From positions 1 through 12,105 of the forward strand of contig JBDUDR010000083.1 of assembly GCA_040002845.1 (NCBI GenBank): a stretch of 12,105 nucleotides of DNA, read 5' to 3'. The translations under genes were made by a program, and so were the position numbers. Shown piece by piece: positions 6,274 to 12,105 of the stretch; positions within the stretch are counted from its first letter, which is position 1; each line of letters begins with the position of its first letter. Source of the stretch: JBDUDR01 sp040002845 (GTDB lineage Bacteria > Actinomycetota > Actinomycetes > Propionibacteriales > Nocardioidaceae). The notes beneath the pieces are model-generated. The model worked only from the letters and a program-made list of their open reading frames with translations, had not been told where the DNA came from and made no database searches.

Positions 6274-7557
6274 TCACAGCAGGTCACGGACGACAATGCT
6301 CTCGTCCCGACCCGGACCGACACCGATGAGCGAGATCGGGACGCCGACCATTTGCTCCAGCGCGCCGACGTACTGCTGGGCGTTCGGCGGAAGGTCGCTG
6401 AACCGACGACACGGCGAGATGTCCTCCCACCAGCCGGGGAACTCGGAGTAGATGGGATTCGCATGGTGGAACTCGGTCTGCGTCATCGGCATCTCCTCAT
6501 GCCGCACGCCATCGATGTCGTACGCCACGCACACCGGCACCGTCTCCAGGCCGGTGAGTGTGTCGAGCTTCGTGACAACGAAGTCGGTCACTCCGTTGAT
6601 GCGCGCTGCGTACCGGGCGATCACCGCGTCGAACCAGCCGCAGCGGCGAGGTCTCCCGGTCGTGGTTCCGTACTCCCAGCCCTGCTTGCGCAGGAACTCG
6701 CCATGCTCGTCGTGGAGCTCGGTGGGGAACGGTCCTTCGCCGACCCGAGTGGTGTACGCCTTGAGGATCGCCACCACCTTGTCGATCCGGTTCGGCGGGA
6801 TCCCCGATCCGGTGCACGCGCCGCCCGAGGTCGCGCTCGAGGATGTCACGAACGGATAGGTCCCGTGGTCGACGTCGAGCAGGGTGGCCTGGCCTGCCTC
6901 GAGCACGACGATCTCACCGCGGTCCAGCGCCTGCTGGAGCAGCAGGGACGTGTCGGCAACCATCGGCTCGAGCCGGTCGGCGTACCTGAGCAGCTCGTCG
7001 ACCACCTCATCGACCCCGATCGCGCGGCGGTTGTAGATCTTGGCCAGGATCTGGTTCTTCAGGTCCAGTGCGGCCTCCACCTTCTGATGCAGGATCTTCT
7101 CGTCGAACAGGTCCTGCACCCGAAGGCCGACGCGGCTCATCTTGTCGGCGTACGTGGGGCCGATCCCCCGCCCCGTCGTACCCAGCCGCCTGGAGCCCAG
7201 GAACCGCTCGGTCACCTTGTCCAGCACCCGGTTGTAGCTCGGAATCAGGTGGGCGTTGGCACTGACCACCAGCCGGGAGGCGTCGACCCCGCGTGCGATC
7301 AGGGCGTCGAGCTCCTCGAACAAGACCTCGAGATCGATGACGACACCGTTGCCGATCATCGGAATCACCCCGGGGCTCAAGATCCCGCTCGGCAGCAGGT
7401 GGAGGGCGTACTTCTCCTCACCGATCACGACCGTGTGCCCGGCGTTGTTGCCACCGTTGAACTTGACCACGTAGCCGACCCGGTCACCGAGCTGGTCGGT
7501 CGCCTTGCCCTTGCCTTCGTCGCCCCACTGGGCGCCAATGATCACGATCGCGGGCAT
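6274..7557 (-). CDS. purA: Adenylosuccinate synthetase
   Basis: GTP-dependent enzyme that joins IMP and aspartate into adenylosuccinate, the first committed step to AMP; PurB completes the branch. The 427-residue protein is full length. The phosphate-binding WGDEGKGK lies at 11-18 with the catalytic aspartate at 13, and NNAGHTVV carries the catalytic histidine at 41, the same numbering as in the E. coli enzyme. The second family signature GIGPTYADKMSR and the C-terminal GVGPGRDESIVV are intact. The ATG at 7557 is well supported by AAAGGGG (7564-7570) 6 bases upstream. The gene is divergent from the lipid-kinase-like gene and has a leader of about 100 bases containing a hairpin. It is the first gene of a purA-purD pair. 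Confidence 0.98.
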   Translation of the reverse strand: MPAIVIIGAQWGDEGKGKATDQLGDRVGYVVKFNGGNNAGHTVVIGEEKYALHLLPSGILSPGVIPMIGNGVVIDLEVLFEELDALIARGVDASRLVVSANAHLIPSYNRVLDKVTERFLGSRRLGTTGRGIGPTYADKMSRVGLRVQDLFDEKILHQKVEAALDLKNQILAKIYNRRAIGVDEVVDELLRYADRLEPMVADTSLLLQQALDRGEIVVLEAGQATLLDVDHGTYPFVTSSSATSGGACTGSGIPPNRIDKVVAILKAYTTRVGEGPFPTELHDEHGEFLRKQGWEYGTTTGRPRRCGWFDAVIARYAARINGVTDFVVTKLDTLTGLETVPVCVAYDIDGVRHEEMPMTQTEFHHANPIYSEFPGWWEDISPCRRFSDLPPNAQQYVGALEQMVGVPISLIGVGPGRDESIVVRDLL

Positions 7558-7612
7558 CTGCGACCCCTTTCAGGCTGTGCCGGTCGCCGAGACAAACTGC
7601 CGGACGACATGA

Positions 7613-7645
7613 AGCCCCGCTCCGCAGGCAACAGCGGTCGGGGCT
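7613..7645 (-). promoter_or_regulatory. Hairpin in the purA 5' leader
   Basis: AGCCCCG (7613-7619) and CGGGGCT (7639-7645) form a perfect 7-bp outer stem. An inner CCGC/GCGG pair (7622-7625 with 7634-7637) extends it. It lies between the probable purA promoter (TAACCT, 7656-7661, minus) and the purA Shine-Dalgarno. It may act in the leader RNA or as an insulating terminator. No U-run follows and it matches no riboswitch I know. Confidence 0.4.
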
Positions 7646-7653
7646 CTGCGAAG

Positions 7654-7661
7654 TAAGGTTA
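7654..7661. promoter_or_regulatory. Overlapping divergent -10-like hexamers for purA and the lipid-kinase-like gene
   Basis: TAAGGT on the plus strand (7654-7659) and TAACCT on the minus strand (7656-7661) both fit TANNNT and share four bases. They would start the plus-strand gene near 7666 and purA near 7649. No -35 boxes are evident, so this assignment is tentative. Confidence 0.3.
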
Positions 7662-7692
7662 GCGGACTGTCATCGTGGGTAGGGATACCCCC

Positions 7693-8532
7693 GTGGACCC
7701 CATCCTGCTCATCACTCCGGCCGATCCGGATGGGCGGAATGCACCGTTGGTCCAGCAGGCGCTCACGGTCCTCCGACATGCGACCGACGTCATGGTGGGC
7801 ACCCCCGCCAACCCGGGTGAGCTCGACAGCCTATTGCACCGCAGAGGCGGGCGCAGACTGGTCGTCGCCGGCAGCGACGCGACCCTGCATGTCGTACTGG
7901 CCGCGCTGCACAGGCGCAGCGAGCTCGCCAAGGTGGACGTGGCATTGATCCCGCTCGGTCCCACCAGCGACTTCGCGCTTCGTGCCGGCATCCCGCTGCA
8001 ACCCGCCCGGTCCGCGGAGCTCGCCGCGCATGGCCTGGCGCGCCCGGTGGACGCGCTGGTGGACTGTTCGGGCGCGCTGGCGGTGCACGCGGTGAACGTC
8101 GGCGTCGGCGCACCGGGCCGTCGACTGCGCATCGAGGCAGACGGGCAACTTCTGACCGACATGGATCGTCCGGTGGATCAGGTACGCATCAGCAACGGCT
8201 CGATCGCTCCTCGTGGGTCCGCACCTAGTCTGGTCAATGTGGACACCGTCGGCTCGCGGGCCGGCGGCAAGGGCGGGCTGCTCGATGTGGTGGTGGCGTT
8301 CGCCGCCACTCCATTGCGGCGCCTTGGCCGGCTCGTCATGCCGGCCAGGAAGACCAGCGAGCAACTGCGAGAGTTCGCTGCTGTGCGCGCCAAGCAGGTC
8401 AGCGTGACCGGCCCGGACTTCTGGGTCGAGGCCGATGGCACCGTCGTGGGGCCCGAGCACAGCCGGACCTGGCGAGTCGAACCCGATGCCATACATCTGG
8501 TGCTGCCGACCCAACGCGAGGCCCGGCGCTGA
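7693..8532 (+). CDS. Diacylglycerol/lipid-kinase-like protein with altered catalytic motifs
   Basis: The 279-residue sequence has the layout of the DagK/sphingosine-kinase catalytic fold: an N-terminal LLIT strand, LVVAG-S-D-AT-LHVVLAAL (about 56-72), then LIPLGPTSDFALRAGIP (85-101), VDALVDCSG, AVNVGVGAPG and RISNGS, and a C-terminal beta domain. Authentic enzymes read GGDGT and GTGNDFA at the two key loops. Here they are GSDAT (60-64) and GPTSDFA (89-95), so the aspartates remain but the nucleotide-loop glycines and the asparagine are replaced. It could be an inactive relative or an enzyme with changed specificity. I chose the GTG at 7693 because AGGGA lies 7 bases upstream; an in-frame GTG at 7675 would add six residues. 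It is divergent from purA and convergent with the monooxygenase gene. Confidence 0.8.
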   Translation: MDPILLITPADPDGRNAPLVQQALTVLRHATDVMVGTPANPGELDSLLHRRGGRRLVVAGSDATLHVVLAALHRRSELAKVDVALIPLGPTSDFALRAGIPLQPARSAELAAHGLARPVDALVDCSGALAVHAVNVGVGAPGRRLRIEADGQLLTDMDRPVDQVRISNGSIAPRGSAPSLVNVDTVGSRAGGKGGLLDVVVAFAATPLRRLGRLVMPARKTSEQLREFAAVRAKQVSVTGPDFWVEADGTVVGPEHSRTWRVEPDAIHLVLPTQREARR

Positions 8533-8596
8533 GCCCGTACCTCTGGCGAGAGCTTGCAGGAGCGAGATTTCGGCCCCCACCCCATGACGGCGTCCC

Positions 8597-9721
8597 TCAC
8601 CAGGCGGCAGCAGCAGGACTCGCCTTCGCTGCGTCGCGGTCCCGCGAGTCCCTCCCACGTGCGGCGATCTGCTTCGCCACCAGCTCAGCGTCCCGCCCGA
8701 CACCGCCGATCAGCATCGAGGCGAAGGCGCGCAGGAATGGGAGGCCCACAAAGTACAGGCCCGGAGTGGACCTGCTGCCGCCCATCCTCTGCTCGGGCCA
8801 GCCGTCTTCGCCGAGCACGGGAAACTTGATCCAGTCGATATCCTTGCCGAACCCCGTGCACCAGACCACGTTCTGTACGTCGAGGACTGTTCCGTCGGCC
8901 AGTACGGGTCGTCCCCCCTCAACCCCCACCGTTCTGTCCGGCACATACCTCACACCGGCCGCCTCCAGGTCGGCTCGCTTGACTCGCAGGAGCGGACCGC
9001 CACCTTTTCGGACCCGCACCCGCATCTTGCGTCCGATCGGCGTCTTTTCCGTCAGCACCTGGTTCGCGAGGAACCACATGATCGGAAGAATCCTGTGGGC
9101 AAGCTGCCCCTCGATGTTGAACGGCACCTCACCATGAATTGCACCCGACAAGGTCGTCTGGTGCGCCGCCGAGAGCTCCAACGCGATGTCAGCGCCCGAG
9201 TGGCTCGCTCCAACAACAAGTACCGCGCCGGGCTGCAACTGCGAGGGGTTGCGGTAGTCGTTCGAATGCAGCTGGACGATGGCCGGGTCGAGCTGGTCGG
9301 CAAAGTCGGGCGTCTTAGGAGCCTGCCAGGTGCCCGACGCCACGACGACGTTGTCGGCGCTGAACCGATCTTGGCCCGCAGCCACCACGAAGCGTCCGCC
9401 GTCTCTGAACAGCCCGTCCACCACCGTTCCCGTACGCACAGGCAGGTCAAAGCGACTCGCGTACGCCTCGAGATAGTCCGCGACTTCGTCCTTGGTCGGA
9501 AACGACCAGCCCTTGGCGGGGATGCCCCACCCCGGGAGTCCGTCGTACTTGGCGGGGCTGTACAGCTTGAGCGAGTCGAAGCGCTCGCGCCAGACGTCAC
9601 CCACCCGGCGCGCGGCGTCGAGGATCAAGAATTCCCTCCGGTGTTGGGCCAGGTGGTATCCCGTCGAAAGGCCTGCTTGTCCGGCGCCGATGATGATGGT
9701 TTCGACATGTGTCGTGGTCAT
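8597..9721 (-). CDS. Flavin-containing monooxygenase-like NAD(P)/FAD oxidoreductase
   Basis: Predicted cytosolic FAD enzyme of the CzcO/FMO type that would use NADPH and oxygen on a small substrate; the substrate is unknown. The 374-residue protein has the FAD Rossmann motif IGAGQAG (GxGxxG at 12-17), WRERFDSLKLYSP (44-56), the LHSNDYRNP segment (151-159) in the position of the FMO fingerprint, and the second, NAD(P)H-binding, motif GASHSG (171-176). Near the C-terminus VVWCTGFGKDIDW is the ATG-type motif of these enzymes. Length is normal for the short bacterial class. The ATG at 9721 has AAAGGA 7 bases upstream. The gene lies 114 bp downstream of a co-oriented LuxR-type regulator, which may control it. 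Confidence 0.92.
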   Translation of the reverse strand: MTTTHVETIIIGAGQAGLSTGYHLAQHRREFLILDAARRVGDVWRERFDSLKLYSPAKYDGLPGWGIPAKGWSFPTKDEVADYLEAYASRFDLPVRTGTVVDGLFRDGGRFVVAAGQDRFSADNVVVASGTWQAPKTPDFADQLDPAIVQLHSNDYRNPSQLQPGAVLVVGASHSGADIALELSAAHQTTLSGAIHGEVPFNIEGQLAHRILPIMWFLANQVLTEKTPIGRKMRVRVRKGGGPLLRVKRADLEAAGVRYVPDRTVGVEGGRPVLADGTVLDVQNVVWCTGFGKDIDWIKFPVLGEDGWPEQRMGGSRSTPGLYFVGLPFLRAFASMLIGGVGRDAELVAKQIAARGRDSRDRDAAKASPAAAAW

Positions 9722-9748
9722 GGTGTTGTCCTTTCACCGTTGGTCACG

Positions 9749-9754
9749 AAAGTA
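9749..9754 (-). promoter_or_regulatory. -10-like element of the monooxygenase gene
   Basis: The minus strand reads TACTTT (TANNNT), starting transcription near 9742 with a leader of about 20 bases. Immediately downstream the minus strand reads TTCGTGACC (9742-9750), the same 9-mer that forms one arm of the palindrome at the fadD-like promoter. Confidence 0.35.
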
Positions 9755-9835
9755 GGGAGACCAGCGGTGCCGCCTCGTCGGGCGAACCACCCAATTCCGG
9801 GTCGCGGCATGGGTAAACCTGTGTAGCGCAGGCGG

Positions 9836-11473
9836 TTAGACCAGGTCGTGCTCGTAGGCGAACGCTGTTGCGGCCGTTCGAGACGAAAGATCAAGCTTGG
9901 TCAGGATGTTGCTGATGTGCCGAGCGATCGTCTTCTCGCTGAGGAAGAGGTCGGCGGCGATGGCGCCGTTCGTCTTGCCGGAGGCCACCAGTCGGAGCAC
10001 CTCGATCTCTCGCGCGGTGAGCCCGCAGGCAGCCTTGACAGCCAAGGGTTGAGCGAGCGCTTCCACTCGGACCAGATCCGGCACGGCTCCCAGCTGCGAG
10101 AACGCCCAACGGGCGGCATCCAACTCCATTTGAGCCGCGTCCTCGTCTCCCAACGCGCGACACGCGAGGCCGATCAGAGCTCGGGTCCGGGCGGCCTCGT
10201 ACGGCACATCAAGCTGTTGCCAGCCTCTCCAGGCGACGCGCAGCTTCGTCAATGCCGCCTTGGGGTCGTCCTCCATCAGCAACAGCGCTCCCGTGCATTG
10301 TGCGGAGACGGCATGCAGGAGTGGAGCACCAAACGCCGACGCGATCTGCGCCAGTTGGTCTGCGCCGGCTCTCGCCGCCTGTAGGTCGCCGACCGCGAGC
10401 ATGATCTCGACGTGCGCGGACAGCACCTTCGCCCTGGCGACGTTGTCCTGCATCTCATCCACGACCCGCCGAATCGTCGAAGCCGCGGTATCGACCTGCG
10501 CCTGGGCGAGCCGCAACAGCGCCAGGCCAGGTTGGGGCTCGTAGCCCAGGCGGTTCGCCTCGCGGTAGCCCTCCTCGGCCCGCTTGAAATCGCCGCGCAA
10601 TCGGTGAAGGTCCGCCAGCAGGCAATGCGCCGCGCCGCCCGTCGCCTGATCCGTCGAGAGCAGGGAGCGCCGGTGGGCCCGCTCTGCGGCGTCAGCAGCA
10701 TCCGCCCAGGCTCCGTGCAACTGCATGATCTCGGCCCGATGGACCAGACACCATCCGCTGTACGGGACCAGGTCAGGTTGTTCGTCACACCAGTGAGTCA
10801 GCGCGGAGGACCACTCCTGGGCTCGCCGAAGGTCAAAGATGTCCTGACAGGCGGAGATCACGGCGCAGTATGTGAGTCCGGCGACGGTTGCGGACACCTC
10901 GCCGGCGGTCACCGAAACCATGGTCTCGTCCAACCAGGCGAGGCCCTCTGCGGTGTTGCCCTGGGCGAGTAGGATCTGGCCTCGCGCCAGACCGGACAGC
11001 GTCTTCAAGTCCGGTTCACGGAACCGTTCCGCGAGGTCATGTGCCTGGAGAGCCTTCGACAATGCTGTCTCGGCGTCGCCGTTCCACAGGCTCTGGATCC
11101 CCGTCAGAATGAGGAGGTAGCCACGCTGGACGCAGTCGTGGTCACCGTCGTCGATCAGCTTGACCGCCCGGCTGCTCCAGGCACCGGCCCGAGCGAACTC
11201 GCCCCGGTTGAGCAGACCGAACGCCAACCAGTAGGCGCAGCCCGCGGCGCGTTCGACGTCCCCCTTGCCCAGGTAGACCTGGTGAGCGCGAGCCCAAAGG
11301 TCGGACGAGTCCTCCTCTCGGCCGGTCAAGAACGCGGCTGTCGCCAGCCTCTCGATGTCCTCTGGTCCGAGTCCCGACTCCTGGTCAGCCGATGACAGCT
11401 GGTCGTAGGCGGCCGCCCACTGGGCGGCCTCGAACGCGGCCCGTCCACGTTCGATGACCTCTGCCGGCGTCAT
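9836..11473 (-). CDS. LuxR-type transcriptional regulator with helical-repeat N-terminus
   Basis: DNA-binding regulator of 545 residues. The C-terminal 61 residues (485-545) are a clear LuxR/GerE helix-turn-helix: LTAREIEVLRLVASGKTNGA, IAADLFLSEKTIARHISNIL, TKLDLSSRTAA. The preceding 480 residues are alanine-rich paired helices resembling tetratricopeptide repeats (for example around 75-110, 120-165 and 280-320), a likely ligand- or protein-sensing platform. There is no Walker A motif, so it is not a complete MalT/LAL ATPase, and no response-regulator receiver domain. The ATG at 11473 is preceded by AAGGGAG with about 4 bases of spacing. The downstream monooxygenase is the obvious candidate target; the inducer is unknown. 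Confidence 0.93.
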   Translation of the reverse strand: MTPAEVIERGRAAFEAAQWAAAYDQLSSADQESGLGPEDIERLATAAFLTGREEDSSDLWARAHQVYLGKGDVERAAGCAYWLAFGLLNRGEFARAGAWSSRAVKLIDDGDHDCVQRGYLLILTGIQSLWNGDAETALSKALQAHDLAERFREPDLKTLSGLARGQILLAQGNTAEGLAWLDETMVSVTAGEVSATVAGLTYCAVISACQDIFDLRRAQEWSSALTHWCDEQPDLVPYSGWCLVHRAEIMQLHGAWADAADAAERAHRRSLLSTDQATGGAAHCLLADLHRLRGDFKRAEEGYREANRLGYEPQPGLALLRLAQAQVDTAASTIRRVVDEMQDNVARAKVLSAHVEIMLAVGDLQAARAGADQLAQIASAFGAPLLHAVSAQCTGALLLMEDDPKAALTKLRVAWRGWQQLDVPYEAARTRALIGLACRALGDEDAAQMELDAARWAFSQLGAVPDLVRVEALAQPLAVKAACGLTAREIEVLRLVASGKTNGAIAADLFLSEKTIARHISNILTKLDLSSRTAATAFAYEHDLV

Positions 11474-11595
11474 TCATCTCCCTTGGCCTTGCGAACCCCC
11501 TGGTTCAAGGGTGCCCTCGCCGAAGCCGAGTGGCAATTCTTGGGGCCGGACCAGGGTCGCCGGACCTGGATGCGGGCCTTCGGCCGGGTCGCGGC

Positions 11596-11601
11596 ATCAT
11601 A
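11596..11601 (-). promoter_or_regulatory. -10-like element of the LuxR-type regulator gene
   Basis: The minus strand reads TATGAT, the best -10 match in this gap. It implies a leader of about 115 bases before the regulator ATG. No convincing -35. Confidence 0.35.
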
Positions 11602-11615
11602 GAGGCTGCGTTTCG

Positions 11616-11639
11616 GCGCTTGCTGGGCGATGCAAGCGC
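11616..11639. repeat. 8-bp perfect inverted repeat (hairpin)
   Basis: GCGCTTGC (11616-11623) and GCAAGCGC (11632-11639) are separated by 8 bases. It lies 18 bases from the larger hairpin at 11658-11695 and just upstream of the regulator's -10-like element, so it could be an operator or a second RNA hairpin. Confidence 0.5.
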
Positions 11640-11657
11640 GGTGCCGGGATGCGAATG

Positions 11658-11695
11658 CGGCGCCGGAATCGAGGCAGGGGACGATTCCGGCGCCG
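11658..11695 (-). terminator. Strong hairpin, probable terminator of the DUF3151 gene
   Basis: CGGCGCCGGAATCG (11658-11671) and CGATTCCGGCGCCG (11682-11695) are perfect 14-bp arms around a 10-base loop, by far the most stable stem in the window. It lies 63 bases past the DUF3151 stop codon in that gene's direction. No U-run follows on the minus strand, as is common for actinobacterial terminators. It may instead be part of a repetitive element with the neighbouring direct repeats. Confidence 0.6.
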
Positions 11696-11703
11696 TCCTT
11701 CCA

Positions 11704-11740
11704 CGCGATCCGACACTTATTCTGCGCGATCCGACACTTA
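11704..11740. repeat. Two exact 16-bp direct repeats, period 21 bp
   Basis: CGCGATCCGACACTTA occurs at 11704-11719 and again at 11725-11740. The 21-bp period equals two helical turns. A weak third copy may begin at 11746 (CGCCATGCG). It sits between the DUF3151 stop and the big hairpin. No larger tandem array and no transposase are present. Confidence 0.85.
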
Positions 11741-11757
11741 GTCCGCGCCATGCGTAC

Positions 11758-12105
11758 TCACGCCAGCACCTTCGCTGCCTCCGGACTGGATTCGAACAAG
11801 AAGTCTCGGCAACGTGCTGCCTCGTCGGTGTCATCGATCCGGACTGCCGCCTTCCCGAGCGCGCTCAGTGCCCGCAGGAACCCCCGGTTGGGGACGTGGG
11901 AGTACGGAACCGGCCCGTGTCCATGCCAGCCGTTGCGGCGAAGAGCATCGAGCCCTCGGTGGTAGCCGACTCGCGCGTACGCGTAGGCATCGACGTCCCG
12001 ACCCTCGTCAAGGGCGCTCTCCGCCAGCACCGCCCAGGTCAGGCTCGATGCCGGGTGAACCCGGACCACATCGCGCGCCGGCTGCCCGGAGTCAAGCAAC
12101 GCCTG
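11758..12105 (-). CDS. DUF3151 family protein, 5' end cut by the right edge
   Basis: Conserved actinobacterial protein of unknown function. The visible 115 C-terminal residues contain the family core: VHPASSLTWAVLAESAL, the DVDAYAYARVGYHRGLDALR block, the WHGHGPVPYSHVPNRGFLRA block, and a helical tail ending EAAKVLA. The frame is open to the edge (QALLDSGQPARDVV before the core), and family members carry some further residues N-terminal of this, so the true start lies outside the window; the TTG at 12097-12099 is unlikely to be it. I recall the family member Rv0360c lying close to purA in Mycobacterium tuberculosis, so proximity to purA here looks like partly conserved gene order. Confidence 0.9.
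   Translation of the reverse strand, partial: QALLDSGQPARDVVRVHPASSLTWAVLAESALDEGRDVDAYAYARVGYHRGLDALRRNGWHGHGPVPYSHVPNRGFLRALSALGKAAVRIDDTDEAARCRDFLFESSPEAAKVLA

Noticed and set aside
6259..7656. A 465-codon plus-strand open frame across purA
   Set aside because: It lies antisense to intact purA, contains no recognisable domain, and is the expected mirror of GC-biased third positions.
8541..8552. CTCT-GGCG-AGAG stem between the lipid-kinase-like gene and the monooxygenase gene as a terminator
   Set aside because: Only 4 bp, with no extension or U-run.
9095..9826. A 243-codon plus-strand open frame across the monooxygenase gene
   Set aside because: Antisense to a gene with clear FAD and NAD(P) motifs; no domain of its own.
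11704..11740. CRISPR array
   Set aside because: Only two 16-bp copies with a 5-bp spacer and no cas genes; the unit and spacing do not fit.

Overview
The window is GC-rich with dense, strongly GC3-biased genes. Its protein sequences read like those of a high-GC Actinomycetota (PurB and PurC close to mycobacterial or propionibacterial types, and a DUF3151 protein, a family largely restricted to actinobacteria). I cannot name the genus from sequence alone.

Layout, left to right. A fatty-acid-CoA ligase gene (fadD-like) runs off the left edge on the minus strand, with a palindromic operator candidate over its promoter. Then comes a purine-biosynthesis block on the minus strand: purC (877-1767), purB (2351-3769), purD (4994-6253) and purA (6274-7557). 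These give SAICAR synthetase, adenylosuccinate lyase, GAR synthetase and adenylosuccinate synthetase, so both AMP-branch enzymes (PurA, PurB) and two IMP-pathway steps (PurD, PurC) are present. PurB also acts in the IMP pathway. The block is not one operon. Plus-strand genes sit between the pur genes: a Nudix hydrolase between purC and purB, and a Pr6Pr-type membrane protein (frameshifted here) plus a short pentapeptide-repeat ORF between purB and purD. Only purA-purD are tightly spaced (about 20 bp, or a 4-bp overlap with an alternative start). Three plus-strand genes have a -10-like hexamer 6-7 bases before their ATG and no Shine-Dalgarno, which suggests leaderless mRNAs.

Right of purA, a divergent plus-strand gene encodes a lipid/diacylglycerol-kinase-like protein with altered catalytic motifs. 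It converges on a minus-strand unit made of a LuxR-type regulator with a helical-repeat N-terminus (9836-11473) and, downstream of it, a flavin-containing monooxygenase (8597-9721). At the right edge is a partial DUF3151 gene.

The strongest unexplained structure is in the 284-bp gap between DUF3151 and the LuxR gene. It holds two exact 16-bp direct repeats with a 21-bp period, a perfect 14-bp stem hairpin and a perfect 8-bp stem hairpin. I see no rRNA, tRNA, CRISPR array, transposase or integrase. Most of the window is ordinary housekeeping; I do not see a clear novel multi-gene system.
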